The position numbers and the translations under genes were made by a program. 64,000 nucleotides of DNA. Source: JAFGSI01 sp041287425 (GTDB taxonomy: Bacteria; Chloroflexota; Anaerolineae; Anaerolineales; Villigracilaceae). The stretch covers positions 62,001 to 126,000 of the forward strand of contig JBEULG010000016.1 in assembly GCA_041287425.1 (NCBI GenBank), written 5' to 3'. This document shows positions 7,193 to 17,196 of this stretch, in pieces. A model generated the notes under the pieces. That model was not told the origin of the DNA and made no database searches. It worked only from the letters and a program-made list of their open reading frames with translations. The first letter of the stretch is position 1; every line of letters starts with the position of its first letter.

Positions 7193-7212
7193 CAGGGGAT
7201 CAGGGGGAAATC

Positions 7213-8370
7213 CTAGCGGCGGTTGCGCAGGAAAGTTGGAATATCCAGGTTTTCGGTATCGAAGGCCTGCGGCTGGAACTCACCGTTTTGCGGGGCTTCG
7301 GGGCGGGCCTCCACGCTGGCCATCTCCTCCGGGCGGCGGATGGCCGGCCGCGGCTCGATGGCCCCCACCATCTGGCGGACGCTGGTTGGCCGCTGCACCA
7401 CCCGGCGCGGCAGGCCAGAGCGTTCGAAGCCGGTGGCGATGACCGTCACCCGAATCTCGTCGCCCATCTCCGGGTCGATGACGGCCCCGAAGATCATGTT
7501 GACGTCCGGGTGGGCGGTCTCGCGGATGATGGCCGCCGCCTGGTTGACCTCGAACAGGGTCAGACTGGGGCCGCCGGTCACGTTGAACAGGACGCCGCGC
7601 GCCCCATCAATGGTGATGTCGAGCAGTTGGCTGGAAATGGCCTGTTCGGCGGCGAGGCGGGCGCGGTCCTCGCCCGAGGCGCGGCCGACCGCCATCAGCG
7701 CCGCGCCGCCCTCGCCCATGATGGTCTTGACATCCGCGAAGTCGAGGTTGATCAGACCGGGGACGGTGATGAGTTCGGAGATGCCGGCGATGCCCTGGCG
7801 CAGGACTTCATCGGCCACCTTGAAGGCATCCTGCAGGCTGGCGCGCTTGTCCACAATTTGCAGCAAGCGGTCGTTGGGGATGACGATGAGGGTATCGGCG
7901 TGCTCCTTGAGGCGGGCCATGCCGCTCTCGCAGGACTGCATACGTTTGTTGCCCTCGAAGGTAAAGGGACGGGTGACCACGCCGATGGTCAGCGCGCCGC
8001 ACTCGCGGGCGATTTGAGCGACGATAGGCGCCGCGCCGGTGCCGGTCCCGCCGCCCAGCCCGGCGGTGACGAAGACCATGTCCGAGCCTTTCAGCACGGC
8101 ATACAGGTCCTCGGCCGACTCTTCGGCAGATTTCTGGCCGATTTCCGGGTTGCCGCCGGCGCCCAGGCCGCGGGTCAATTTTTCGCCGATGCGGACGCGG
8201 GTGGGGGCCTTCGAAAGCAGCAACGCTTGGGCGTCGGTGTTGACGGCGACGAATTCGACGCCCTGGATGCCTTCCTCAATCATCCGATTGACGGCATTGC
8301 AGCCGCCGCCGCCGACGCCGACGACCTTGATGCGGGCAAAACTTTCGGCTTGCATTTTCTTCGTGTCCAT
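7213..8370 (-). CDS. ftsZ: Cell division protein FtsZ
   Basis: The tubulin-like GTPase that forms the cytokinetic ring. It is 385 residues, a normal length. The GTP-binding signature GGGTGTGA is at residues 106-113, the N-terminal GVGGGGCNAVNRM loop is intact, and the C-terminal peptide ends NLDIPTFLRNRR, the conserved tail that binds FtsA and other partners. ATG 8370 is preceded by a perfect AGGAGG, which excludes the longer in-frame upstream extension. It is the last gene of the dcw cluster, 59 bases after ftsA, with a terminator downstream. Confidence 0.97.
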   Translation of the reverse strand: MDTKKMQAESFARIKVVGVGGGGCNAVNRMIEEGIQGVEFVAVNTDAQALLLSKAPTRVRIGEKLTRGLGAGGNPEIGQKSAEESAEDLYAVLKGSDMVFVTAGLGGGTGTGAAPIVAQIARECGALTIGVVTRPFTFEGNKRMQSCESGMARLKEHADTLIVIPNDRLLQIVDKRASLQDAFKVADEVLRQGIAGISELITVPGLINLDFADVKTIMGEGGAALMAVGRASGEDRARLAAEQAISSQLLDITIDGARGVLFNVTGGPSLTLFEVNQAAAIIRETAHPDVNMIFGAVIDPEMGDEIRVTVIATGFERSGLPRRVVQRPTSVRQMVGAIEPRPAIRRPEEMASVEARPEAPQNGEFQPQAFDTENLDIPTFLRNRR

Positions 8371-8429
8371 GCTGATCCTCCTGAAAGAAAACGGTTTCGT
8401 ATCCACCGCCCGGGCGGCGGAGGGTGGAA

Positions 8430-9668
8430 CTAGGGAAGCAGCCGCCTGAGCCACTCCTTCAAGGCAGAAAAATCCGCCTGGCGTTCTCCCTGAGGAGCGC
8501 GGCGCGGCGAGCGCCGTCGGTGAGGTTTATCCTCGCCGGTCAGAGCGGCGGCCCAATACAACAGACCGATGCTGGTCGAAAAGGCGGGCGAATGCAACTG
8601 GTCGACCAGCCCGACCAGGTTTTCCGGCTGGGCGGTGCGGACGGGCATGCCAAGCACCTGGGCGGCCAGTTGACGGATGCCGGGCAAGGCGCTGGTGCCG
8701 CCGGTCAGCACCATGCCGGCCGGCAGGAGACCATCGTAGCCGGAGCGTTTGATTTCCTGCAAAATCAGGGCAAAAATCTCTTCGACGCGCGCCTCGATGA
8801 TGTGAGCCATGTCGTGACGGCTGATTTCGGCCGGGACGTCCTCGCCGAACACCTGCACCCTGAAAGTCTCCTCTGCGCCGACGCCCGCTTTCAGCGCGTA
8901 GCCGTGCTGTTTCTTGATTTCCTCGGCCTGCGAGATGGGCAGGCGCAGGCCATGGGCGATGTCGTTGGTGATGTGGTTGCCGCCGACCGCCAGCACCATC
9001 GTGTGCCAGACGCTGCCATCCACATAGAGGGCCAGGTCGGTCGTCCCGCCGCCGATGTCGCAGACGGCCACGCCCATCTCGCGCTCGGCCGGCGTCAGGA
9101 CGACATCGCCGGAGGCCAGCGGGTTGAGGACGAATTGAAGCACGTCCACGCCGGCCGCCCCTACCGCCTGGCGCAGATTCTCGACCGTAGCCTGGGCTGC
9201 AGTGATGATGTGCGCTTCCACTTCCAGGCGGTAGCCATGCATGCCCAGCGGTTGATGGATGCCGTCCTGACCATCGACGCGGAAACCGCGCTGAACGATA
9301 TGGATGATTTCGCGGTTGTGCGGAATGGCGACTGCCTGGGCGGCCTCCAGGGCACGGGCTACATCCATCTCATCGATGGCCTCACCAGCGACGGCTGCCA
9401 CGCCGCGGCTGTTGATGGAGGCCACGTGCGCCCCTGCCAGGCTGACGACCGCGCCGGTGATTTCCACGCCCGACGTGTACTCGGCCTTTTCCACCGAGCG
9501 GGTGATGGCCTGCGAGGCGGCGTTCAGGTCCACAATCACGCCTTTCTTGATGCCGTCGGACGGTTCGATGCCCACCCCCAGGATGCGGATGCGTTCTGCC
9601 TCTACCCGCCCGACCAGGGTGCAGATTTTGGTCGTACCGACGTCAATGCCGACAACAATATCGTCCAT
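8430..9668 (-). CDS. ftsA: Cell division protein FtsA
   Basis: An actin-fold ATPase of 412 residues that tethers FtsZ to the membrane. It opens with IVVGIDVGTTKICTLVG (phosphate-1 loop), carries the CDIGGGTTDLALY phosphate-2 loop and VLTGGTSALPGI adenosine motif, and has the 1C subdomain between. The C-terminus has a basic amphipathic stretch (FSALKEWLRRLLP) that fits the membrane-targeting helix. It lies between ftsQ (5 bases upstream) and ftsZ. Confidence 0.95.
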   Translation of the reverse strand: MDDIVVGIDVGTTKICTLVGRVEAERIRILGVGIEPSDGIKKGVIVDLNAASQAITRSVEKAEYTSGVEITGAVVSLAGAHVASINSRGVAAVAGEAIDEMDVARALEAAQAVAIPHNREIIHIVQRGFRVDGQDGIHQPLGMHGYRLEVEAHIITAAQATVENLRQAVGAAGVDVLQFVLNPLASGDVVLTPAEREMGVAVCDIGGGTTDLALYVDGSVWHTMVLAVGGNHITNDIAHGLRLPISQAEEIKKQHGYALKAGVGAEETFRVQVFGEDVPAEISRHDMAHIIEARVEEIFALILQEIKRSGYDGLLPAGMVLTGGTSALPGIRQLAAQVLGMPVRTAQPENLVGLVDQLHSPAFSTSIGLLYWAAALTGEDKPHRRRSPRRAPQGERQADFSALKEWLRRLLP

Positions 9669-9673
9669 GGCTG

Positions 9674-10744
9674 CTACTTGTAGTAAGGAGCGTGCAGGTA
9701 TTCCATGCTGATGAGTGAAGGCCGGATGCCCTGCGCGCTGAGGGTTTCGACGACCGTCTGATAGACCTGAAGTTTCGCGGCGATGTCTTGCGTATCCGGG
9801 CCGAAATAGACCATCCAGCCGCGCCCATCTTGCCAGCCGATGCCGTAGCGCGGGTCGTAAATCATCGGCGCGCCGGCGGGCAGGTAAGGCGCCAGGGTCA
9901 GCATGGCCTGGACAATTTCCGGCGCCAGGTAGGGGCGCTCGTAGGGAGGCGTATCCATGCCGATGGCGACAGGCGGCGGGCTGCCGCTTGCCGTGACTAC
10001 CAACAACCCCTCAGCACTGCCGCGCGGCGGGAAGGCGACGCCGTTCCGGTCCAGCCAGGCCAATGCCTCGCCTTGATACCAGGCGATGACCGGAGTGCGC
10101 TCGGCCACCTCGATGACGATTTGGTTGGGGAAGCCGACATGCACCTCCACCGCCTCGAGGTCGAGGTAGGTGGCCCGCAAGATGGTCTCGATGCGTTCCG
10201 GCACAGCCAGGAAGATCGGTTGGCCCGTCATACGGACGGCAGCCTCGATCTCGGCTGCCCCCAGGCGCTGGTTGCCACGAATCTGCACTCCGCTGACGGT
10301 GAACATGGCCGAGGTCCACATCGTATAGAGCAGGAAAACCAGGCCGAGGGTCAACAGGCCGGAGAGCCAGCGCGGGCCGAATCGCGGCAGGCTGAGGGCG
10401 GGAGCATGCACCTCGGCGCGGCCCAGGCTGAGGGTCAGGTCGTATTGCTGACGGCGCTTCTGGCGAGGGGCCGGCTTGGGCCGCGCCGGCCGCTGGCGGG
10501 GCGGTTTCTTGTAAACCGGCTCAAGGGCGCGCCGCCGCTCTGCTTCCGGTTCGACAGGCAGAAGAAGCGTCTGGGGGCGATAAGCGGGGCGCGGGGCGAC
10601 CGGTCTGACACGTTCCCTCCGCCGGCTGCGGGGAGCGGGCGTCTCCTCTTCCAGGCGGACGGTCTCGGCCGGCAGGCGGCGGGACGGCTTCCTGCGGTCG
10701 GGAATGCGCACGAAGGGGGAGGTGGGCTGGTCGCGGCGGGTCAT
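9674..10744 (-). CDS. ftsQ: Cell division protein FtsQ with long basic N-terminal region
   Basis: A bitopic divisome protein of 356 residues. A POTRA domain begins after the membrane helix (VQIRGNQRLGAAEIEAAV, about residues 152-170) and is followed by the FtsQ beta domain (IVIEVAERTPVIAWYQGEAL, WLDRNGVAF). The single transmembrane helix is near residues 127-146. The first 125 residues are an unusually long Arg/Pro-rich cytoplasmic tail. The start ATG overlaps the ddl stop (ATGA) and is preceded by GGAGGAG, which excludes the longer upstream extension. Confidence 0.9.
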   Translation of the reverse strand: MTRRDQPTSPFVRIPDRRKPSRRLPAETVRLEEETPAPRSRRRERVRPVAPRPAYRPQTLLLPVEPEAERRRALEPVYKKPPRQRPARPKPAPRQKRRQQYDLTLSLGRAEVHAPALSLPRFGPRWLSGLLTLGLVFLLYTMWTSAMFTVSGVQIRGNQRLGAAEIEAAVRMTGQPIFLAVPERIETILRATYLDLEAVEVHVGFPNQIVIEVAERTPVIAWYQGEALAWLDRNGVAFPPRGSAEGLLVVTASGSPPPVAIGMDTPPYERPYLAPEIVQAMLTLAPYLPAGAPMIYDPRYGIGWQDGRGWMVYFGPDTQDIAAKLQVYQTVVETLSAQGIRPSLISMEYLHAPYYK

Positions 10745-11843
10745 GCGCTCCTCCGGAAGCGGCGTTCGGTGCGGTCGCGTTCGGCTTTGCGTTCCAGCGC
10801 CAGTTCGATCAGACGGTCCACCAGTTGCGGATAGGGTAAACCGGAGGCCTCCCAAAGTTTGGGATACATGCTGATGCTGGTGAAACCGGGGATGGTGTTG
10901 ACTTCGTTCAAGTAAACGCGGCCGGTGTTCTTTTCCAAGAAGAAATCCACCCGCGCCATACCGGCGCAGTCAATGGCCGCGTAGGCTTTGACGGCCAGGG
11001 CGCGGATTTGTTCGGCGGTGTCCTCCGGCAGGGGAGCGGGGATGAGCAGACCGGAGGTGCCGTCGAGGTATTTCGACTCATACGAATAGAATTCCCGGCT
11101 GGGCAGGATTTCCCCCGGCACGGAAGCCTGCGGGGTGTCGTTGCCCAACACCGAGACTTCGATTTCGCGGGCCTCCACGCCGCGCTCGACCAGGACGCGC
11201 CGGTCATAGACGGCGGCCTCCAGCAGGCCCTCGCCCAGGTCGGCCCGGCTGCGGCACTTGCTGATGCCGACCGAGGAGCCGAGGTTGGCCGGTTTGACGA
11301 ACAAGGGGTAAGGGCCGACCGATTCGGCCTGCGCCAGAGCGGCCGGCATATCGTTCTCGATTTGGGAACGCAGGAGCAGGGTCGATTCGACCACCGGCAC
11401 GCCGATGGCGCGCATGACTTCCTTGAAGACTCCTTTGTCCATGCCGAGCGCCGAACCGGTCACGCCGGCACCTACATAGGCCAGGTCGGCCATTTCGAGC
11501 AGGCCCTGCAGGCTGCCGTCCTCGCCGTAGGTGCCGTGCAGGACGGGGAAGACCACGTCCAGCGGAGTAATCAGGTCCAGCCCGCCCGGGCGCAACGCAT
11601 ACAGGCCGGGGCGCGACGGGTCGGGCAGGATGGTGCAGGGGGTCAGGCCGGCGGTCTCGCCGCTTTCGAGGGCCTGACGAGCGTTAGGGCCGGTGAACCA
11701 GGCCCCGGCGTGGGTGATGCCGACCTGGTGAACCTCATAACGGGCCGGATCGAGCACTTCCAGCACCGAGCGCGCCGATTGCAGCGAAACCTCGTGTTCG
11801 CCTGACCTTCCACCAAACAGGACTGCAATGCGCATTTTGTTGT

Positions 11844-11847
<4 letters not shown>
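10741..11847 (-). CDS. ddl: D-alanine--D-alanine ligase
   Basis: An ATP-grasp ligase that makes D-Ala-D-Ala for the peptidoglycan stem. It has the N-terminal VLFGGRSGEHEVSLQSA motif, the ATP-grasp segment YPLFVKPANLGSSVGISK, and the metal-binding end RVDFFLEKNTGRVYLNEVNTIPGFT. The start at 11847 was chosen because it forms an ATGA overlap with murB, the coupling style of this operon; an in-frame ATG at 11859 is also possible. Length is 368 residues. The last bases overlap the ftsQ start. Confidence 0.95.
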
Positions 11848-12770
<923 letters not shown>

Positions 12771-12794
12771 AGCAGCGCGGCAAGCCAGAGACGG

Positions 12795-12989
12795 CTAGAA
12801 GTAGCCTCCGTGACCTTCTTCGCTCTTCAGGTAGCCGATGAGTTTGTGGACGGCCTTGCGCATCTCCTCGGGCGGCTGGTCGGCCGGTTTGCGGCGCAGC
12901 GGGTCGGGAGAGGGGATGTCGCCCAGCACCATTTTGATGGGCGGCAGGGCCAGGGTCTCGGATTTGAACACACGGGTCTTCTTAGTCAT
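12795..12989 (-). CDS. Small hypothetical protein Orf64 of the dcw cluster
   Basis: A 64-residue soluble protein, MTKKTRVFKSETLALPP at the start and KAVHKLIGYLKSEEGHGGYF at the end, with a Pro-rich middle (PSPDPLRRKPADQPPEE). Its ATG overlaps the last codons of murC by 8 bases and is preceded by GAGG. The frame lies in the same strand and spacing style as its neighbours. I do not recognise a family. Its place between murC and murB suggests a role in wall synthesis or division, but that is only association. No membrane segment or cysteine is present. Confidence 0.6.
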   Translation of the reverse strand: MTKKTRVFKSETLALPPIKMVLGDIPSPDPLRRKPADQPPEEMRKAVHKLIGYLKSEEGHGGYF

Positions 12990-14379
12990 GCGGAACCTCG
13001 CTTTCTGCAAGACGGTCCAGCACTTGCGTGCTGATCTGGTCGGCGTCACCGGCAGACAGGACGAGCAGAACGTCGCCGGGACGGAGATGGTCGAGGAGAT
13101 AAGCGCTGACGGCGCCGAGTTCGGCGATGAAGTGCGCCGAAGGGCGGTTCATCGCAGCGACGATTTCTCTGGCCGAGAAATCCTGTTTGGGTTCGCGGGC
13201 GGCGTAGATTTCGGTGACGATGACCTGGTCGGCATCCTCGAAGGCGCCGACGAATCCGTCGAAGAGGGCGCGCGTCCGTGAGTAGGTGTGCGGCTGCCAG
13301 ACGGCCCACAGCCGGCGGCCCGGATAGCGGGCGCGGGCAGCCGAAAGCGTGGCGCGGATTTCGGTCGGGTGATGAGCGTAATCGTCCACGACGGTCACGC
13401 CGCCTCTCTCGCCGCGCACCTCGAAGCGGCGGCCGGCGCCGCTGAACGTGCTCAGCGCCTCGGCCGCTTGTTCGAGCGGGAGGCCGAGCAGTTTGGCGAC
13501 CGTCAGCGCCGCCAGGGCGTTGCGCACGTTGTGCAGGCCGGGCACCTGCAAATCAACGATGGCCGCTTTGCCGATGACCGAGGCACTGAAGGTGAAGCCG
13601 CCGCGTTCGTTGGCAACCAGCATGGTGGCAAAGGCGTCCGGCTTGCGGTCGCATTCGGCCGTCCGGGGGCGCAAAGCGTAGGCGAGCACGTTGCGGCCGC
13701 TTTTCTCGACCTCGTCCATCAGGCGGCAGGCGCCGGGGTCCTCGCCGCAAGCCACCAGGAGGCCGGTGGGGGGAAGCAGGCGGGCAAAGTCGAGGAAAGC
13801 CTGCTGAAAATCCTCCGGCGTGGGGTAGCAGTCGGGGTGATCGTGTTCGATGTTGGTAATCACTTCGATGACCGGTTTGAGGCCCAGAAACATGTGGTCA
13901 TATTCGTCGGCCTCGATGACGAAGAAATCGCCCTCGCCGGCGCGGGCATTGACGCCCAGGTTGTTCAACACGCCGCCGACGATGAAGGTCGGGTCGGTTT
14001 TGGCCTCGCTCAACACCCAGGCAATCATGGCAGTGGTGGTGGTCTTGCCGTGCGTGCCGGCGACGGCGATGCCGGTGCGGCCGGTCATCAATTCGCCCAG
14101 GAAGTCGGCCCGTTTGAGGACCGGGATGCCGGCGGCGCGGGCGGCCAGGACCTCAGGGTTGTCATCGGGGATGGCGGACGAGCGCACCACCACATCGGCG
14201 GCGGCGACGTTCTCCGGGCGGTGGCCGATCATGATGGTCGCCCCAGCCGCCTGAAGGTCGCGCAGGATGGGCGCGGCCAGCCGGTCCGAGCCGCTCACCC
14301 GGTATCCCATTTCCAACAGGACACGGGCGATGGCCGAGAGGCCGCTCCCACCGATGCCGATGAGGTGAACGCGTTTCAT
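12982..14379 (-). CDS. murC: UDP-N-acetylmuramate--L-alanine ligase
   Basis: Adds L-Ala to UDP-MurNAc, the first stem-peptide step, in the cytoplasm. It is 465 residues long. The N-terminal Rossmann domain has HLIGIGGSGLSAIARVL, the ATP loop is GTHGKTTTTAMIAWVL, the central domain contains EADEYDHMFLGLKP and NIEHDHPDCY, and the C-terminal domain VVDDYAHHPTEI. All are standard for MurC. It follows the CvpA-like gene by 7 bases and overlaps the start of Orf64. Confidence 0.97.
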   Translation of the reverse strand: MKRVHLIGIGGSGLSAIARVLLEMGYRVSGSDRLAAPILRDLQAAGATIMIGHRPENVAAADVVVRSSAIPDDNPEVLAARAAGIPVLKRADFLGELMTGRTGIAVAGTHGKTTTTAMIAWVLSEAKTDPTFIVGGVLNNLGVNARAGEGDFFVIEADEYDHMFLGLKPVIEVITNIEHDHPDCYPTPEDFQQAFLDFARLLPPTGLLVACGEDPGACRLMDEVEKSGRNVLAYALRPRTAECDRKPDAFATMLVANERGGFTFSASVIGKAAIVDLQVPGLHNVRNALAALTVAKLLGLPLEQAAEALSTFSGAGRRFEVRGERGGVTVVDDYAHHPTEIRATLSAARARYPGRRLWAVWQPHTYSRTRALFDGFVGAFEDADQVIVTEIYAAREPKQDFSAREIVAAMNRPSAHFIAELGAVSAYLLDHLRPGDVLLVLSAGDADQISTQVLDRLAESEVPHD

Positions 14380-14386
14380 CCTGCTC

Positions 14387-14917
14387 CTAGATGAACACGA
14401 CGATAACGAAAATGAAAGCCAGCACCACCGCGAAGTAAATGGTCGGTTCGCCCATCACGCGCGGCGGCAGATATTCAACCAGTTTCAGGGCCGCCTCGCC
14501 CATGGGGGTGCCGGGGATGGGAGGGCTGATGGTGGCAAAAGGATATTGGGCGTTGTGCATGAAGTGCCAAATCGAGCCGATGATGAGATAACCGTTCAAG
14601 GCGCCCAGGAAGATGCCCAGCAGCGTATCTTGCAATTTTTCGCGCGTCATCTTGGCAGCAAAGCGCGGGATGTTGGGGGTTTGATAGCCGAAGAAGACCA
14701 GGACGATGACGATGATGGCACGCAGCCAGAACGAGAACTTGGCATCCCCGGCCATCAGGTCCGAGATGAAGGAGACATAGCGTTCGAGAAGAGCGGTGAA
14801 AGTCAGGGCCAGGATGACGCTGAAGGAGACCAGCAACTCACGCGCCCAGCCGCGCATGGCGCCGATGACGCCAAAGAGCACCACATACATCCAAAAGATG
14901 AAGGTCAGGCTAACCAC
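14387..14917 (-). CDS. CvpA-like membrane protein
   Basis: A 176-residue integral membrane protein with about four hydrophobic segments: residues 5-27, 30-50, 65-85 and a last helix at the extreme C-terminus (FAVVLAFIFVIVVFI). The order and the GAMRGWARELLVSFSVILAL segment resemble the CvpA family, whose role in envelope homeostasis is poorly defined. The extracytoplasmic Pro-rich loop (ISPPIPGTPMGEAALKLVEYLPP) is longer than in short CvpA proteins. It overlaps murG by 8 bases and precedes murC, so it is cotranscribed with wall genes. Confidence 0.6.
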   Translation of the reverse strand: MVSLTFIFWMYVVLFGVIGAMRGWARELLVSFSVILALTFTALLERYVSFISDLMAGDAKFSFWLRAIIVIVLVFFGYQTPNIPRFAAKMTREKLQDTLLGIFLGALNGYLIIGSIWHFMHNAQYPFATISPPIPGTPMGEAALKLVEYLPPRVMGEPTIYFAVVLAFIFVIVVFI

Positions 14918-16010
14918 GGTGTCCTCTCCTCTTCTTGGCCAGAGCGAGCAATTCGCCGGCGATTTCTTTGGCCGCGCCGGGGTGCGCCAGCCGGCGCATG
15001 CAGCCCCGCATCGATTCCAGCCGCTCCGGCGTTTGCAGAATGGCGCGCACGGTGGGCAGGAGAGTCTCGCTCAACAGGCTGTCCTCCAGAGTCACGGCCG
15101 CACCCATGCGGGTCAAATAGGCGGCGTTGACCTTCTGGTAGTGCCAGGCGTGCGGATAAGGGACCAGGATGGCCGGCAAGCCGAAGAGCGGATACTCGCC
15201 CAGGGCCGAGGCCCCGCCGCGCGAGAGAACCAGGTCGGCGGCAGCCAGCACCGCGCCCATCTCCTCGTGCAGATACGGGTAGAGGTGGTAACGCGCCAGT
15301 TGAGCCTCGCTCAGGCTGCGGGTGCGCGCCTCGACCTCCGGCCAGTCGAGTTCGCCGGTGATGTGCACCACCTGAGCCAGTTCGAGCAGCCCCGGCAGGG
15401 AATCCAGTACGGCATGATTGATGGAACGCGCCCCCTTCGAGCCGCCGGTGACGAGCAGCACCGGCTCCGTCTCGCTCAGCCCCAACGCCTGACGGCCGGT
15501 CCGACGCGTCCAGCCGGTCAATTCGCGACGGACGGGGTAGCCGGTCAGCCGCAGACGGGCCGGGCGGCGGAAGAAACGAGCCGACTCTTCGACCGTGATG
15601 CAGATGCGGCTGGCAAAGCGCGCCAGCGTGCGCAGCGCCAGGCCAGGTTCGATATCCGGCACGTACAGCAGGCTGGGGATGCGCCAGCCAGCCAGCGCCA
15701 TCGGCACGGCCACGTAGCCGCCGGTGAAGAACAGCACATCTGGGCGATACTCGTCCAGGATGCGGCGGGCAGCGAAGAAGCCACGCGTCAGCCGCCACAG
15801 GTTGCCCGGCAGAGCACGCAGACCCACACCGTGGACACCGGCGGCTGGGATGGCTTTGAAAGGCACACCGGCCCGCTGGACCAGCCCGGCCTCCATACCG
15901 CCTTCTCCGCCCACCCACAGCGTCTCGAGGCTATCGCTCAGGGCTTGCAGGACGGCCAGGGCGGGATACACGCCGCCGCCGGTCCCGCCGGCGCAGATCA
16001 ACAGACGCAC
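14910..16010 (-). CDS. murG: UDP-GlcNAc:lipid I GlcNAc transferase MurG
   Basis: A peripheral membrane GT28 glycosyltransferase of 366 residues that turns lipid I into lipid II. The N-terminal LLICAGGTGGGVYPALAVL loop, VLLVTGGSKGARSINHAV in the C-terminal domain and the donor site LVLSRGGASALGEYPLFGLPAILVPYP are all present. The start codon is GTG at 16010 with GGAGG eight bases before it. The start lies 80 bases inside the upstream ftsW frame, an unusually long overlap. Confidence 0.95.
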   Translation of the reverse strand: MRLLICAGGTGGGVYPALAVLQALSDSLETLWVGGEGGMEAGLVQRAGVPFKAIPAAGVHGVGLRALPGNLWRLTRGFFAARRILDEYRPDVLFFTGGYVAVPMALAGWRIPSLLYVPDIEPGLALRTLARFASRICITVEESARFFRRPARLRLTGYPVRRELTGWTRRTGRQALGLSETEPVLLVTGGSKGARSINHAVLDSLPGLLELAQVVHITGELDWPEVEARTRSLSEAQLARYHLYPYLHEEMGAVLAAADLVLSRGGASALGEYPLFGLPAILVPYPHAWHYQKVNAAYLTRMGAAVTLEDSLLSETLLPTVRAILQTPERLESMRGCMRRLAHPGAAKEIAGELLALAKKRRGHRG

Positions 16011-17196
16011 GATACGACCTCCAGGTAGAATCCGCCGGGACGAGGCCCAGGGCGGTGGAACGCGAAACGCTCAACAGGATTCCAATCGCCGCCAGCGAGG
16101 AGATGAGGCTCGAACCGCCGGCGCTGACAAAGGGCAAAGCGTTGCCGGCAAAGGGCAGCAGACCGACCATGACGGCCATGTTGATGCCCGCTTCGATGAC
16201 AATCCAGACCGTCGCTCCGCCAGCCAGCAGCGCGCCGAGCATATCGGGGGCCTGGGCGGCGATTTTCAAACCGCGCCACAGGATGATGCCGTATAACAGG
16301 AACAATCCCAACGCGCCCGCCAGTCCGAGTTCCTCCACCACGACGGCGAAGATGCTGTCGGTGGGGGGCACCGGCAGGCCGGTCAACTTGGTGCTGGCGC
16401 GCCCGATGCCAACCCCGAACCAGCCGCCGCGAATGATGGCGCTCAGGGAGCGGCGCACCTGGTAATCGGACTGGATGGGGTCGCGCAGACCGGCCAGGTA
16501 GGAGACCAGGCGCGCCCGTCCGGTGGCGCTGAATTGCACCACCAGCCAGCCGACTGCCAGAGCCACCACCATGAACAAGACCATCTGGCGCAGTTCGCCG
16601 CCAGCCAGGAAGAAGAGGATGCCACCCAGCATGAAGATGGTGATGGTGGCGCTCAAATCGGGCTGGATGTAAATCAGACCGCCGACAATGCCCAGGATGA
16701 CCGCCAGGGGAATCAGTCCCAATTGAGCATCGTGCAGATGTTCGCGCTTGCTGTATAACCAGACGGAAAGGTAAATAATGGTCACCAGTTTGGCCAATTC
16801 GGAGGGCTGCACCGAACCGCCGAAGAAAGAACGCACCGCCCCGAAACGCACCTCGTTGTTAATCAGCACGCCGATGAGCAACAGGATGGTCACGCCCATG
16901 ACGGGGACGGCCAGTTTGCGCCAGAGGCGGTAGTCGCTACGCGCCAGGACGGCACAGATGACCGCCCCAATCACCATCCACAGAATTTGTTTTTTGAACA
17001 TGTAGCCGGGGTCGGCATAGACCAGCAGAGAGAAATCGGCGCTGGCCGAATAGAGCATCAGCAGCCCGAAGGTGCCGAGGGCAATCACCGCCAGCAACAA
17101 GGGGATGTCCAGGCCGAGGGGCGCCGGGCGGCGGAGGGCCGAGGCCGTCCGCGCCGCGCCGGGGTTGGGTGGATTCACGAAAGTTCCAATACCCAT
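15931..17196 (-). CDS. ftsW: Peptidoglycan glycosyltransferase FtsW (SEDS family)
   Basis: A SEDS-family lipid II polymerase of the divisome, 421 residues with about ten membrane segments beginning at LDIPLLLAVIALGTFGLLMLYSAS. It contains YIQPDLSATITIF and the FVSAGGSSLISSLAAIGILL signature near the end. The C-terminus continues 38 residues past TAL as an Arg-rich tail (RRRDRRRRVSRPGRP) that is read across the start of murG in another frame. The N-terminus overlaps murD by 22 bases; a GTG at 17178 would reduce this overlap. Confidence 0.93.
   Translation of the reverse strand: MGIGTFVNPPNPGAARTASALRRPAPLGLDIPLLLAVIALGTFGLLMLYSASADFSLLVYADPGYMFKKQILWMVIGAVICAVLARSDYRLWRKLAVPVMGVTILLLIGVLINNEVRFGAVRSFFGGSVQPSELAKLVTIIYLSVWLYSKREHLHDAQLGLIPLAVILGIVGGLIYIQPDLSATITIFMLGGILFFLAGGELRQMVLFMVVALAVGWLVVQFSATGRARLVSYLAGLRDPIQSDYQVRRSLSAIIRGGWFGVGIGRASTKLTGLPVPPTDSIFAVVVEELGLAGALGLFLLYGIILWRGLKIAAQAPDMLGALLAGGATVWIVIEAGINMAVMVGLLPFAGNALPFVSAGGSSLISSLAAIGILLSVSRSTALGLVPADSTWRSYRASVDLRRRDRRRRVSRPGRPASPER

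Noticed and set aside
8424..9683. Long plus-strand open frame opposite ftsA
   Set aside because: Shadow of ftsA; the minus-strand gene has all FtsA motifs.
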